NCBI GenBank assembly: GCA_030427505.1
Contig: JAUICH010000021.1
Location: 1 to 64,000 of the forward strand
Reading direction: 5' to 3'
Source: Verrucomicrobiia bacterium
GTDB taxonomy: Bacteria; Verrucomicrobiota; Verrucomicrobiia; Verrucomicrobiales; DEV007
DNA: 64,000 nt
Below the pieces are notes generated by a model. That model ran no database searches and had not been told where the DNA came from. It saw only the letters and a list, made by a program, of their open reading frames with translations. Each line of letters starts with the position of its first letter. Position 1 is the stretch's first letter. Shown here piece after piece: positions 25,869-35,343 of the stretch. Position numbers and translations under genes: made by a program.

Positions 25869-27983
25869 CTATCGCAGGCCGAACTTTTTGCTGAACGCTT
25901 TCTGAGCCAGGGAGATATCCCCCGGAGTTTCCCGGAGGGCACCCACCAGGTTTGAGATAAACTTGTCGTCCGCGCCCAGGTCTTTGAGCAGTTTCACCAC
26001 CGGCGCATCGGAGTTCGCCACATCCGTTTCGGAAATGTGTCCATCCGGATTCACGGCTTTGAAGGCTTCCCGCAGCATCAGCATGGCCGTGGCACTGGCC
26101 GTGCGGGTATCCCGCGAAAGCCGGTAGTCCAAGGCAAACTCCCGAAGCGCCGCCCGGTTTTCCAGCCTGCGGCCGTTGATCTCCGAACGGCTCTTGAGAC
26201 GGCTCACGCTCCGTGTCTCCACGCCGTGTTTCCGTCCTTTTGCCTTAATAAACTCAAGCCCTTTCTTTAGGTCCTTGGACAACTCGTGAGGGCGTTTGCC
26301 GCCATCCAATTGGTCTAAAGCCTTCAGGCCGTTCTCGATCTTGGTCTTAACGCCCTTGCTTCGGATGTGCCGGCCCAGCCGGTAGAGGCCGTAGCCTATC
26401 AGGCCAAGCGCCGCCAGACCGCCCAGAGCCCACCCCACGGGCGTCGCGACGGACGCGATGGCCAAGGAGGAGCCCATGATAACTCCGGCCATGGAAACCG
26501 TGCCAGCGAAGGCCGAACCCAGTCCGCCCAAGGTGCCGGAGGCGTACTTGAGGGCGCTCATGATCTTGGTCGTCCGGTTCTTCGAAGCCTTCATTTCGAG
26601 ACGCTTCGCAAGCATCTCCATGGTCCGGTCTTTCGAGCCTTTCCGGTCCGTCCGCACCTTGTGGAACTTGTCCCGTTTCTCGATCAGTTTGTGAGCGTCC
26701 CTGGAACTGTCGATCATGGCCTTGAAGTCCAGGCCGGCCCCAATGATCCCCAATACCCCGGCGGCGCCACCGCTCACCCCTTTGAGCACGTTTGCCGTAC
26801 CCGTTCTCATGACGGTGGTGTACCGGGCAATGTCGATGGCATAACGCGGCACGCTCAGCCAGGCGCTGGCGCACTTTCCGCGTTCCAAGTGAATCTTCCG
26901 GTCCCAGCCGGATTTGTCGGTCTGCAGGGTCTTTTCCGCCAAGAAGGCTTTCAACGCCATGGTATGCAGTTTCTTGACTCCTGGCTTAGCATCGATCTCC
27001 TGAATCCGGCTCTTACAGCGAATGAGATCCCTCTTAGCCCTTCTCAGGGCCCTGTTCTCCCCCCTTGAGAGCGGGCGTTTTTCCCGGATCTTAAATAGTT
27101 TTCTGAGTTTGGAACCAGCGATCGCCTCTTTCTTCACAAGCTCGTCGCGCTCCACAACGTCTTTCTTCACTTGATCGAACTGGCTCAGTACCTCCTTGGC
27201 GGTCTTTTCGTCCTTGTTCATTTCATGAACCCGAACCGTCTGCGCGATGGCGGCGCCCAGAGAGATCACGCAGTCCCCGATGGTAAATCCACCCTTGAGA
27301 TACTCTTGGCTGGAGAGGTGACGTTCCCCGCCAGAGGTCCGGCCCTCGTTGTACTTTGCCAGGACGTCCACCGGCAACTTGGCCGTCCGGCCAAAGCCTT
27401 TGGAGGTGTCGAATCCCATTTCCTTCACGTCCACGGCCTTCTCCAGGGTGGACTTCGACATTCCGCCTTTGCGCTCCCGGTGGCCCCGCAGCAGGAACTC
27501 GGACTTGCTCCGCATCCGGTCCAGGCGCTGCTGCCGCCCCTTCATCCGCTCCATGGTCTTATCCTTCTTTCTGGACTTCAGCCCGGACACCACTTTCTTC
27601 CGATCGATCTCGGACAATGGCTTCCCGCGACGGTGGCGAACGCGGCGCGGTCTTTCCGGTCCCTTTTCCACCTTCGGCGCGTCTTCGCTCACGACCTTGC
27701 TGGACTTGCCGCGGACTTTGTGCGGCGGCCGGTAAACCGTCACTTTCGTCTGCCGCCGGATCCGGGAACCGGAACCGCGCGACGAGCGCAAAGTCTTGGA
27801 TTTGGACCGGGACTCGGGAGCGCGGTCAGAACGGCTGGCCTTGACTCCCGTGGGTTTCTTCGGCTTATGAGAAGACCGGAGTTTGCTCGAGTGGGTCTTC
27901 GATCTGTGCCGGACCTTTTCCGGGGAAGGGGAACTCAGTTGACTGACAGTTCCAGAGCGATCGGATCGGATGGGATGAGACAT
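25869..27983 (-). CDS. Large, very basic protein with membrane-inserting region, candidate effector or translocator
   Basis: This 704-residue protein is counted from the ATG at 27983 (a TTG adds 11 residues). Residues 1-175 are Ser/Arg/Lys-rich and disordered, with no signal peptide. The middle has charged helices and a first hydrophobic stretch (about 398-420). Then comes a glycine/alanine-rich hydrophobic region (about 484-535, with SSLAIASVATPVGWALGG) long enough for a hairpin of two membrane helices. The C-terminus has an EF-hand-like FKAVNPDGHISETDV near 641-655. No known family is recognised. The combination of unstructured leader, internal hydrophobic hairpin and adjacent chaperone-like genes resembles type III translocators or effectors targeted to host membranes, but the evidence is contextual. 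Confidence 0.6.
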   Translation of the reverse strand: MSHPIRSDRSGTVSQLSSPSPEKVRHRSKTHSSKLRSSHKPKKPTGVKASRSDRAPESRSKSKTLRSSRGSGSRIRRQTKVTVYRPPHKVRGKSSKVVSEDAPKVEKGPERPRRVRHRRGKPLSEIDRKKVVSGLKSRKKDKTMERMKGRQQRLDRMRSKSEFLLRGHRERKGGMSKSTLEKAVDVKEMGFDTSKGFGRTAKLPVDVLAKYNEGRTSGGERHLSSQEYLKGGFTIGDCVISLGAAIAQTVRVHEMNKDEKTAKEVLSQFDQVKKDVVERDELVKKEAIAGSKLRKLFKIREKRPLSRGENRALRRAKRDLIRCKSRIQEIDAKPGVKKLHTMALKAFLAEKTLQTDKSGWDRKIHLERGKCASAWLSVPRYAIDIARYTTVMRTGTANVLKGVSGGAAGVLGIIGAGLDFKAMIDSSRDAHKLIEKRDKFHKVRTDRKGSKDRTMEMLAKRLEMKASKNRTTKIMSALKYASGTLGGLGSAFAGTVSMAGVIMGSSLAIASVATPVGWALGGLAALGLIGYGLYRLGRHIRSKGVKTKIENGLKALDQLDGGKRPHELSKDLKKGLEFIKAKGRKHGVETRSVSRLKSRSEINGRRLENRAALREFALDYRLSRDTRTASATAMLMLREAFKAVNPDGHISETDVANSDAPVVKLLKDLGADDKFISNLVGALRETPGDISLAQKAFSKKFGLR

Positions 27984-28135
27984 ATCTGCGGCGAGTGAAA
28001 AGTTCGCGAGAGACAAACGCGCACGGATTTTCTTATCCCCGCTTGGCCGGTGGGCAAAGGGAGCGAATGTGAATTTGTCGAAACACTACTCGCCCCGCCG
28101 CCTCTCTGCCCCGGAAGAGACTTGACCGTGCGACC

Positions 28136-28154
28136 ACTGGAGCGCCTCTCCAGT
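28136..28154. promoter_or_regulatory. Palindrome upstream of hydrogenase operon
   Basis: ACTGGAG-CGCCT-CTCCAGT is a perfect 7 bp inverted repeat with a 5 bp centre, 92 bp before the first hydrogenase gene. It lies in the divergent region shared with the island gene at 27983. It may be an operator or a leader hairpin. It does not match the CRP or FNR consensus. Confidence 0.35.
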
Positions 28155-28245
28155 CAGGTTAGCGTGTTTGAACAAAGGCAGAAAACTGCTGGACAGAATC
28201 TGCATAGACAAACCGCCCACGCCCCTGCCATCGTGTAATTGGCGC

Positions 28246-29427
28246 ATGAAACTTCCCCAGTCAGCCCTCTTGGAACGCGCGAGCTTTGACACCCTCCTGG
28301 ACGCCCTGCGGCGCCGGGGCTTCAAAGTGGTGGGACCGGTGATTCAGGATGAAGCCATCGTTTACGACACCGTGACAGCCAGCGCCGACCTGCCCGTGGG
28401 ATGGACGGACGAACAGGATGGCGGGCACTATCGCCTGAAGCGGCGGAAAGACGAGGCGCTGTTCGGCTACGCGGTGGGGCCGCACTCGTGGAAAAAATAC
28501 CTGCACCCGGCTAACCTGAAGCTGTGGGACGCGACTCGCGACGCCGGCGCGGCTCTGCGTTTTGAAGAAGGCGACACGGAGAAACCGCCCAAGCTGGCCT
28601 TTCTGGGGGTGCGTTCCTGCGAACTGCGCGCCATCGCCATCCAGGACAAAGTGTTTATGGGTTCGGCCTTCACGGACGAACACTACCGGAAACGGCGGGA
28701 ACGGATATTTACCATCGCCGTGAACTGCGGCACGGCGGGAGGCACCTGCTTCTGCGTGTCCATGAAGACGGGGCCAAAGGTGACCGGAGACGTGGCCTTC
28801 GACCTGGCCCTGACGGAACTCCTGGAGGAGTCCGGCCACTACTTTCTCATTACGGCGGGTAGCGAGGCGGGCGCGGAGATCCTGAAAGAATTGCCAACCC
28901 GGCCGGCTACTCCCGAAGACCTGGCCACGGCGGATGCCGTGGTGGATCGAACGGCTCAAAACATGGGCCGGGAGATGCCGGCGGAGGGTTTGCCCAAGGT
29001 GCTCTTGGAGAACCTGGAACACCCCCGCTGGGACGACGTGGCGGAACGCTGCCTGAGCTGCGCGAACTGCACGATGGCCTGCCCCACCTGCTTCTGCACC
29101 ACGGTGGAGGATACCACGGACCTGACGGGAGATCACGCGGAACGCTGGCGGCGCTGGGACTCGTGTTTTACCCTGGACTTCACCTACATGCACGGCGGCA
29201 GCGTCCAGCAGAGCGCCCGCTCGCGCTATCGCCAGTGGATGACGCACAAGCTGGCCACTTGGCACGAGCAGTTCGGCAGTTCCGGATGCGTGGGCTGCGG
29301 ACGCTGCATTACCTGGTGCCCGGTGGGCATCGACCTTACGGAAGAAGCCGCCGCCATTTGCACGGTGGAAAACTCTAACACGGCCACCAATATATCAGAA
29401 CCCGCCTCGCGCGATCCTTCGCCATGA
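28246..29427 (+). CDS. Group 3b [NiFe] hydrogenase beta subunit (HydB/HyhB-like, 4Fe-4S dicluster)
   Basis: This 393-residue iron-sulfur subunit starts at the ATG at 28246. Two 4Fe-4S motifs are plain: [16 protein letters not shown] near residue 269 and [16 protein letters not shown] near 347. The first half contains [21 protein letters not shown] and [13 protein letters not shown], characteristic of the sulfhydrogenase beta subunit family. It relays electrons between the NAD(P)-binding gamma subunit and the hydrogenase core in the cytoplasm. Its stop overlaps the next start (ATGA). It is the first gene of a six-gene, same-strand set with overlaps or very short gaps. Confidence 0.93.
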   Translation: MKLPQSALLERASFDTLLDALRRRGFKVVGPVIQDEAIVYDTVTASADLPVGWTDEQDGGHYRLKRRKDEALFGYAVGPHSWKKYLHPANLKLWDATRDAGAALRFEEGDTEKPPKLAFLGVRSCELRAIAIQDKVFMGSAFTDEHYRKRRERIFTIAVNCGTAGGTCFCVSMKTGPKVTGDVAFDLALTELLEESGHYFLITAGSEAGAEILKELPTRPATPEDLATADAVVDRTAQNMGREMPAEGLPKVLLENLEHPRWDDVAERCLSCANCTMACPTCFCTTVEDTTDLTGDHAERWRRWDSCFTLDFTYMHGGSVQQSARSRYRQWMTHKLATWHEQFGSSGCVGCGRCITWCPVGIDLTEEAAAICTVENSNTATNISEPASRDPSP

Positions 29428-29912
29428 AAGTCACCACCCTGGAACCCATCCTCCGGGAGCACCCGTTTTTCGCCGGACTGCCGGACACCGGCCTGACCTT
29501 GATCACGGGCTGCGCGAAGAATGTTCGCTTCGAAGCCGGGGCCGCGCTGGCGCGGGAGGGAGATCCCGCCGAACATTTTTATTTGATCCGTGAAGGCCGG
29601 GTGTCCCTGGAGCTTCCCGCTCCACATGGCGGCACGGTGAAAATTCAGACCATCGACGCCGGGGAAGTGGTGGGCTGGTCCTGGTTGATGCCGCCTTACC
29701 AATGGCAATTCGATATTTCAGCGGTTACGCCGGTGCGAGCACTGGAGATGGACGGTACCTGCCTGCGCGGAAAATGCGACGCGGATCCCCGCCTGGGTTA
29801 TGAACTGATGAAACGCTTTTCCCGTGTGATGGTGGAGCGCCTGGCCTCCACCCGCCTGCAACTGCTGGACCTTTACGGCGTGCAGCATCCCGCTTCCTCC
29901 CCCACCTCATGA
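29424..29912 (+). CDS. Stand-alone cyclic nucleotide-binding domain protein
   Basis: This 162-residue protein has a CRP-type cNMP-binding beta-roll: [20 protein letters not shown] at the start, [19 protein letters not shown] in the core, and [18 protein letters not shown] in place of the usual phosphate-binding GE-x-x-G...R-A segment. It ends in a long helix ([20 protein letters not shown]) without the helix-turn-helix of Crp/Fnr factors, so it is unlikely to bind DNA. It overlaps both neighbours by the ATGA arrangement. Similar cNMP-domain genes accompany group 3b hydrogenase genes in other bacteria. The binding pocket looks atypical, so the ligand is open. Confidence 0.85.
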   Translation: MKVTTLEPILREHPFFAGLPDTGLTLITGCAKNVRFEAGAALAREGDPAEHFYLIREGRVSLELPAPHGGTVKIQTIDAGEVVGWSWLMPPYQWQFDISAVTPVRALEMDGTCLRGKCDADPRLGYELMKRFSRVMVERLASTRLQLLDLYGVQHPASSPTS

Positions 29913-30775
29913 GCGCCTCGCTCCCTAACACGATGCCAGGCTTGCCAGCCGCGCCGCTGGTGCCGGAGCCGTGGCAAGTCGCGGCACGGCGTGAGGAAAC
30001 GGCGGACACTTTTACCCTAACCTTGCAACCAACTGGCGAGGCGGAGCCCATGCGGTTCCAGCCGGGGCAGTTCAATATGCTCTACGCTTTCGGAACCGGG
30101 GAAAGCGCCATTTCCATCAGTGGCGATCCATCGGAGGGTAGCTCTGGTCTCATCCACACGGTGCGGCGGGTCGGCTACGTCACCTCCGCCCTGGCGCGGC
30201 TGAGCCCCGGAGACATGGTGGGGGTAAGAGGTCCCTTTGGCAGCGCGTGGCCGATGGAGGACGCCCGTGGGCGAGACCTGATCTTCATGGCGGGCGGCAT
30301 TGGCCTGGCGCCGCTGCGTCCGGCGATTTATCACGCCCTGAACCATCGCGCGGACTACGGACGCATTATCATCCTGACCGGCGCGCGCACGCCTGAAGAC
30401 GCCCTCTACCTGGCCGAACAGGAAACCTGGCGGGAGCAAGACGGCGTGGAAGGACACCTGACGGTGGACCGAGCCGAAACTCCCTGGACGCACAACGTGG
30501 GCGTCGTCACTACCCTGGTCCCGAAGGCTTGCTTCGATCCCGCCAACGCCGTGGCGATGATCTGCGGGCCAGAGATCATGATGCGCTACTCCGCCATGGA
30601 ACTGCGCAAGAGCGGCCTGACGGACAACCGGATTTACGTCACCATGGAACGGAACATGAAGTGCGCCGTCGCCTTCTGCGGGCACTGCCAGCTTGGTCCC
30701 GAGTTCATCTGCAAGGACGGCCCGGTGTATCGTTTCGACCGCATCCGCTTCTGGTTTTCCCAACGCGAATTTTAG
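29909..30775 (+). CDS. Group 3b hydrogenase gamma subunit (FAD/NAD(P)-binding, HydG/HyhG-like)
   Basis: This 288-residue protein belongs to the ferredoxin-NADP reductase-like superfamily. The FAD region has [20 protein letters not shown]. The nucleotide-binding part has [20 protein letters not shown] and [13 protein letters not shown]. The C-terminus [20 protein letters not shown] holds four cysteines for a [2Fe-2S] cluster, as in dihydroorotate-dehydrogenase electron-transfer and sulfhydrogenase gamma subunits. It exchanges electrons with NAD(P)H for the hydrogenase. It overlaps the preceding gene by four bases and precedes the delta subunit by 11 bp. Confidence 0.93.
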   Translation: MSASLPNTMPGLPAAPLVPEPWQVAARREETADTFTLTLQPTGEAEPMRFQPGQFNMLYAFGTGESAISISGDPSEGSSGLIHTVRRVGYVTSALARLSPGDMVGVRGPFGSAWPMEDARGRDLIFMAGGIGLAPLRPAIYHALNHRADYGRIIILTGARTPEDALYLAEQETWREQDGVEGHLTVDRAETPWTHNVGVVTTLVPKACFDPANAVAMICGPEIMMRYSAMELRKSGLTDNRIYVTMERNMKCAVAFCGHCQLGPEFICKDGPVYRFDRIRFWFSQREF

Positions 30776-30786
30776 CTCCCCACCCC

Positions 30787-31572
30787 ATGTCTTCCCCACC
30801 TACTAAGAAGCGTCTCGCGGTCTGGAAGTTTGCTTCCTGCGACGGTTGCCAGCTCAGCCTTCTGGACTGCGAGGATGAGTTGTTGGCCGTGGGCGAGGCC
30901 ATCGACATCGTGAACTTCCCGGAAGCGACCCGGTATTTCGAGCCGGGTCCGTATGACCTCTCGCTGGTGGAAGGGTCCGTCACCACGCCGCACGATGCGG
31001 AGCGCATTCAGCAAGTGCGGCGGGAGTCAAAGTTCCTCGTCACCATCGGCGCCTGCGCCACGGCGGGCGGCATTCAGGCTTTGCGAAATTTCCGGGACGC
31101 GGACGTGGCGGAGATGGCATCGGTCGTCTATGCCTCCCCGGAATACGTGAGCACGCTGGAAACTTCCACGGCCATTTCGGATCACGTGGCGGTGGACTTC
31201 GAACTGCGCGGTTGCCCCATCAACAAGAAGCAACTCCTGGAAGTCATTCTGGCCTTTCTCCATCGCCGCAAGCCTACCGTGTCGCATCACAGTGTCTGTG
31301 TGGAGTGTAAGCTGCGCGGCAATGTCTGCGTGATGACGGCCCACGGCACGCCCTGTCTGGGACCGGTGACGCACGCCGGCTGCGGCGCCATCTGCCCGGC
31401 CTATGACCGCGGTTGCTACGGCTGCTTCGGCCCCATGGAGACGCCAAATACCGCTTCTCTGGCCAGGCAATGGAAGGCCCTGGGCGCTTCCGATGACGAA
31501 GTGAAGCGGGCCTATCGTTCTTTCAATGGCTACGCCGAAGCCTTCCGTACGGAAAGCGAGAAACATGAGTGA
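30787..31572 (+). CDS. Group 3b [NiFe] hydrogenase small (delta) subunit
   Basis: This is a 261-residue protein from the ATG at 30787. A longer open frame reaching to 30529 overlaps the gamma gene and is spurious. The iron-sulfur ligands of the NADH:quinone oxidoreductase 20 kDa-like family are visible: [17 protein letters not shown] near the N-terminus, [14 protein letters not shown], and the cysteine-rich [13 protein letters not shown]...[16 protein letters not shown]...[11 protein letters not shown]. There is no Tat signal, so the enzyme is cytoplasmic, as expected for group 3. It carries electrons from the NiFe site to the beta and gamma subunits. The end overlaps the alpha gene by 8 bp. 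Confidence 0.95.
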   Translation: MSSPPTKKRLAVWKFASCDGCQLSLLDCEDELLAVGEAIDIVNFPEATRYFEPGPYDLSLVEGSVTTPHDAERIQQVRRESKFLVTIGACATAGGIQALRNFRDADVAEMASVVYASPEYVSTLETSTAISDHVAVDFELRGCPINKKQLLEVILAFLHRRKPTVSHHSVCVECKLRGNVCVMTAHGTPCLGPVTHAGCGAICPAYDRGCYGCFGPMETPNTASLARQWKALGASDDEVKRAYRSFNGYAEAFRTESEKHE

Positions 31573-32896
31573 GGAAACTTCCAGCCCCGAATCGTCACCG
31601 CCGGAAAACACCCGGCGGATCAGCGTGGATTACCTGGCCCGCGTGGAGGGCGAGGGCGCGATGCATCTTTTCATGAAGGATGGAGAGGTGGCGGACGTGA
31701 AGCTGAAGATCTTCGAACCGCCGCGCTTCTTCGAAGCCTTCTTGCGGAAGCGGTCCTTCCGCGAAGCGCCGGACATCACGGCGCGCATCTGCGGCATCTG
31801 TCCGGTGGCCTACCAGATGAGCGCCTGCCACGCCATGGAAAACGCGGCGGGGGTACAGGTAACGGGCCAACTAAGAGAGCTGCGGCGCCTCCTCTACTGC
31901 GGCGAGTGGCTGGAGAGCCACGGCCTGCACGTCTTCATGCTGCACGCGCCGGACTTCCTCGGCTACGCCAGCGGTATTGAGATGGCACGGGACCACCGCG
32001 ACCTGGTGGAGATGGGCCTGAAACTGAAGAAGATCGGGAACGACATCGGGAATGTGTTAGGAGGCCGGGAGATTCACCCCGTGAACGTCAAAGTGGGCGG
32101 CTTCTACAAAGTGCCCTATGCGCGGGATTTTCAAAAACTGAAGGAAGACCTGAAGTGGGGCGCGGACGCTTCCGAAAAAACCGCCCGCTGGGCGGCGCAA
32201 CTCCCCTTCCCGGATTTCGAGCAGGACTACGAATTCGTCAGCCTCTCTCACCCTGACGAATACGCCATGAACGAAGGGCGAGTCGTCTCCAATCGCGGGC
32301 TGGACATTGACATCACGGACTACGAAACGCATTTCGAGGAACAGCACGCCACCTACACCAACGCCCTCCACTCCGTCCTGAAAGGACACGGCCCCTACTT
32401 CGTCGGCCCGCTGGCGCGGTTTAACCTGAACTTCGACCGCCTGACGCCCCGCGCCCAAGCCCTGGCACGCGAGACGGGGCTGGACGGAACGTGCCTGAAC
32501 CCCTTCAAGAGCATCATCGTCCGTGCCGTGGAAATGCTCTATGCCTGCGAAGAAGCGCTGCGCGTCCTCGAAAACTACGAACGTCCCGACAAACCCGCCA
32601 TCGAAGTCGATCCCGCCGGGCATCGCGGCTGCGGCCTGACCGAAGCCCCCCGGGGCAGCCTCTACCACCGCTATGAAATCGGCGAAGACGGCCTCATCAC
32701 CTCAGCAAAGATCGTCCCGCCTACCTCACAAAATCAGAAAATCATCGAAGACGACCTGAGAAAATTCGCGCCGCAGTATGTCCACCTCCCCGACGACAAA
32801 CTCCAGTGGCACTGCGAACAGGCCATCCGCAACTACGACCCCTGCATCTCCTGCGCCACCCATTTCCTGAAGATCGAGCGCAAGGAACTCTCCTGA
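31565..32896 (+). CDS. Group 3b [NiFe] hydrogenase large (alpha) subunit
   Basis: This 443-residue catalytic subunit starts at the ATG at 31565 inside the preceding stop region. The two nickel-binding motifs are intact: [16 protein letters not shown] at residues 74-89 (C76, C79) and [11 protein letters not shown] at 425-435 (C427, C430). The latter has the DPCxSCATH form typical of group 3 enzymes. The residues after His433 would be removed by the maturation protease encoded next. It oxidises or evolves H2 coupled to NAD(P)(H). The hyp genes needed to build the NiFe centre are not in the window and must lie elsewhere. Confidence 0.96.
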   Translation: MSEETSSPESSPPENTRRISVDYLARVEGEGAMHLFMKDGEVADVKLKIFEPPRFFEAFLRKRSFREAPDITARICGICPVAYQMSACHAMENAAGVQVTGQLRELRRLLYCGEWLESHGLHVFMLHAPDFLGYASGIEMARDHRDLVEMGLKLKKIGNDIGNVLGGREIHPVNVKVGGFYKVPYARDFQKLKEDLKWGADASEKTARWAAQLPFPDFEQDYEFVSLSHPDEYAMNEGRVVSNRGLDIDITDYETHFEEQHATYTNALHSVLKGHGPYFVGPLARFNLNFDRLTPRAQALARETGLDGTCLNPFKSIIVRAVEMLYACEEALRVLENYERPDKPAIEVDPAGHRGCGLTEAPRGSLYHRYEIGEDGLITSAKIVPPTSQNQKIIEDDLRKFAPQYVHLPDDKLQWHCEQAIRNYDPCISCATHFLKIERKELS

Positions 32897-32903
32897 CTCT
32901 CCC

Positions 32904-33359
32904 ATGTCCAGGATGGTCGTCATTGGCATCGGCAACGAACTGCGCGGCGACGACGCGGCAGGCTTGTTGGCGGCCCGGGAAGTGGCGAAGCTGAGACTAC
33001 CAAACGACGTCGCGGTCCACGAGTCCAACGGCGACCCCCAATCCCTGATGGAACTCTGGGAAGGCGCGGAAAAAGTTCTGCTGATTGACGCGCTGGAAGC
33101 CGGAGAACCACCCGGAACGGTCTTACGCTTCGATGTCAGTCAGGAGCCATTGCCCACGCATCTAAGCACTCCCTTCTCCACGCATGCGCTCAGTCTTGGA
33201 GAAGCTCTTGAGCTTGCCCGCGTTCTAAAACGGCTTCCCAAGGAAATGACTGTTCTTGCGATTCAAGGAGACAGCTACGAACACGGCACTCCCTTGAGTG
33301 CGCTTGCCCGCAAAGGTATCGCGAAGGCGGTATCCAAGATTCGCGAGGTAGCCAGATAG
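32904..33359 (+). CDS. Hydrogenase maturation endopeptidase
   Basis: This 151-residue protein has the HyaD/HybD/HoxW-type fold. It begins VVIGIGNELRGDDAAGLLAA with the nickel-ligand Glu12. It continues with LLIDALEAGEPPGTV (Asp62) and STHALSLGEALELA (His94), the three metal-sensing residues of the family. It trims the C-terminal peptide of the large subunit after nickel insertion. It is the last gene of the operon, 7 bp after the alpha subunit gene. Confidence 0.93.
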   Translation: MSRMVVIGIGNELRGDDAAGLLAAREVAKLRLPNDVAVHESNGDPQSLMELWEGAEKVLLIDALEAGEPPGTVLRFDVSQEPLPTHLSTPFSTHALSLGEALELARVLKRLPKEMTVLAIQGDSYEHGTPLSALARKGIAKAVSKIREVAR

Positions 33360-33474
33360 GAAACCTCGCCACGCGATACAGAGGATTGGCCAGCCAAGCG
33401 ACTGCGTTTTCGCAATAAGCCAGTGTCCCGGGGGTCACCATCAACAGTGGCGTTTCGCCTTCTCCACACTGTCT

Positions 33475-33909
33475 TTAATAATGAGCCATTGCGCGGTTCA
33501 CGATGAAATCAAAAAGCTCCGGGATAGTGGAAGAGGAGTTGAGACCTTGCTCCCATTCTTCAGCGCCGGTGAATTGGTAGAGGATGTCGCCCGGGTCATG
33601 GTCGAGCAGTTCCCGGATGCGTTTTTTCATGGAGGTGAGTTCCGCCCGAAACCGAAGCCAGGGATTGTGAAAAGTGTGGGCCAGAAAGCGTTGCCACGCA
33701 GAGAACCTGGGTTCCGGCGAGACGCTCGAAATCCGGAAGACTTTCCCGTCCCGGCTGTAAAAGCGGCGGCTTTCTCTGAAAACTCCGTGCATGGCTCCCA
33801 GACGGGTGGTGTTTCCCAAGTCACCACGCGATTTCCACAGGCTGAGAGTCGTCCGGGATGCCCGAATGCCATCGCCGAGATCCATCAGGGGAGATTGAAT
33901 CTTTTCCAT
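33475..33909 (-). CDS. Hypothetical protein
   Basis: This 144-residue ORF starts at ATG and converges on the hydrogenase operon. It is rich in Arg, Phe and Trp (PRFSAWQRFLAHTFHNPWLR, then DPGDILYQFTGAEEWEQGL). It has no signal peptide, membrane helix or known motif. It is probably real because of its amino-acid composition and because it fills a region that is otherwise empty. No function is proposed. Confidence 0.5.
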   Translation of the reverse strand: MEKIQSPLMDLGDGIRASRTTLSLWKSRGDLGNTTRLGAMHGVFRESRRFYSRDGKVFRISSVSPEPRFSAWQRFLAHTFHNPWLRFRAELTSMKKRIRELLDHDPGDILYQFTGAEEWEQGLNSSSTIPELFDFIVNRAMAHY

Positions 33910-34095
33910 GGGTCGTCATCGTAAGGGGCAGATAACTCAAGCAGCAGAATTCTGCATATTTCAGAAGGTTCGTAGTTTCCCTCCTTCTTGGGAAGCTGAA
34001 AAACAGCCGAGATCGGCGCAATTTTCCGCGTTGGCATTCCGGCCCCACTTTCTCCTCGCCAAACCTGGCCCACCCGCTAGCCTCGGCGGTTGAGT

Positions 34096-35310
34096 ATGAC
34101 TGCGTTACAAACCTTCATGGTCGTCTGTCTGCCCATTACGGGGATGTGCTATGCCATCCTGGGCGCACTGAAACTTCCCCTCACGGAACGGCTTCGGATG
34201 AACGAGGCCAAGGTGGGCGGACTGGTGTCTTCCTTCGGCATCATGGTGGGGCCGATCATCCTGACAGCGGGATTTCTAACGGACGCCCTGGGAAGGAAGG
34301 GCGTCTGGATAGCAGGCGCCGCCTTGGTCGCGCTTTCCCTGATGATCTTGAGCCGGACTCAACGATACGCCGTCGCGGTGCTGGCGGTGGCGATGCTGTC
34401 CGCCGGATGGGCCGCCATGATCAACGTGGCAAACGTGCTGATGTATCTGGCCTTCGACAATGTCTTCATGGCTACGAATCTCCTGGATTTCTTCTTTGGC
34501 CTGGGCGCGTTTTTGACCCCGGCGGCGGTGGTTCTTCTCTTGCGAAAGCTCGGCTACACCACGGCGGTGAGCTTTCTCGGCGGGCTGGCTCTCATTCCCA
34601 TTGTCTTCTCCCTGTTCATTGGAATGCAGGCGGACACAGCCGGACAGCCCGCCACGTTCCAGTCGCTCATTGGCGATCCGGTGATGTGGCTGTGCGCATT
34701 GACACTCATGGTCTGGGCGCCGCTGGAGTCCTGCACGGCGGCGTGGACCACCACCTTTGTCGCGGATCAGGCTCCCCCGGATGAACCGGAAGCCAAAGCC
34801 AAACGCATCGCGGCATGGACGCTGTCTGGATTTTGGCTGGGTTTCATGGGTTCGCGGCTGCTCACGGCACTGGTCTTTCACAGCGGCACGGAAATGCCGG
34901 AGGACCCCGCGGCAAAGGCGGAGTTCATCGCTCACACGATGGACCAGGCGCGGGTAACGCACATCGTTCTGGCGGTGTGCGCGTTGCTGGCCATGACGGG
35001 CCTGGTCTTTTCACGGAAACGCGTGGTGACGATTGCCCTCATCCTTTTCGCGGGCCTGATCATGGGGCCCTTTTTCCCGAACCTCATGGCGGTGCTGCTG
35101 AGCCATTTCTCTCCCGGCTTGCACGGCCGGGCGGTGGGCATCCTCTTCGGCGGCGCCTCCATCGGCTGGACGGTTATCCCACTGATCATTGGCGCGGTGG
35201 CCAAGCGGAGCAACCTTCACCGGGGATTTGTCGTGGCGGCGATCGACGCAGCCATTCTCCTCTCCTTGGTGGTGGTGCACCTCTTTTATGCACGGGGAGC
35301 AATTGATTGA
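34096..35310 (+). CDS. MFS transporter (sugar-type)
   Basis: This 404-residue protein has about twelve membrane helices. It contains ERLRMNEAKVGGLVSSFG and the MFS loop motif GFLTDALGRKGVWI near 60-73. The second half has VVTIALILFAGLIMGPFFPN and GRAVGILFGGASIGWTVIPL, in the style of fucose/glucose-type carriers. I took the ATG at 34096; a TTG lies six bases earlier. It is followed at 33 bp by a Gfo/Idh/MocA oxidoreductase and then a sulfatase on the same strand, so uptake of a (sulfated) sugar or its acid is a reasonable guess. Confidence 0.85.
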   Translation: MTALQTFMVVCLPITGMCYAILGALKLPLTERLRMNEAKVGGLVSSFGIMVGPIILTAGFLTDALGRKGVWIAGAALVALSLMILSRTQRYAVAVLAVAMLSAGWAAMINVANVLMYLAFDNVFMATNLLDFFFGLGAFLTPAAVVLLLRKLGYTTAVSFLGGLALIPIVFSLFIGMQADTAGQPATFQSLIGDPVMWLCALTLMVWAPLESCTAAWTTTFVADQAPPDEPEAKAKRIAAWTLSGFWLGFMGSRLLTALVFHSGTEMPEDPAAKAEFIAHTMDQARVTHIVLAVCALLAMTGLVFSRKRVVTIALILFAGLIMGPFFPNLMAVLLSHFSPGLHGRAVGILFGGASIGWTVIPLIIGAVAKRSNLHRGFVVAAIDAAILLSLVVVHLFYARGAID

Positions 35311-35343
35311 TCCCGGCGCGAATCTCTCTTTCTTACCCCCGCC

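Noticed and set aside
30529-30786. Upstream extension of the hydrogenase small subunit frame
   Set aside because: It overlaps the gamma subunit gene in another frame and has an Arg/His-rich composition; the family begins at the ATG at 30787.
33360-33474. Possible inverted repeat (CAGTGT...ACACTG) after the hydrogenase operon
   Set aside because: Arms are only six bases and far apart, within chance expectation.
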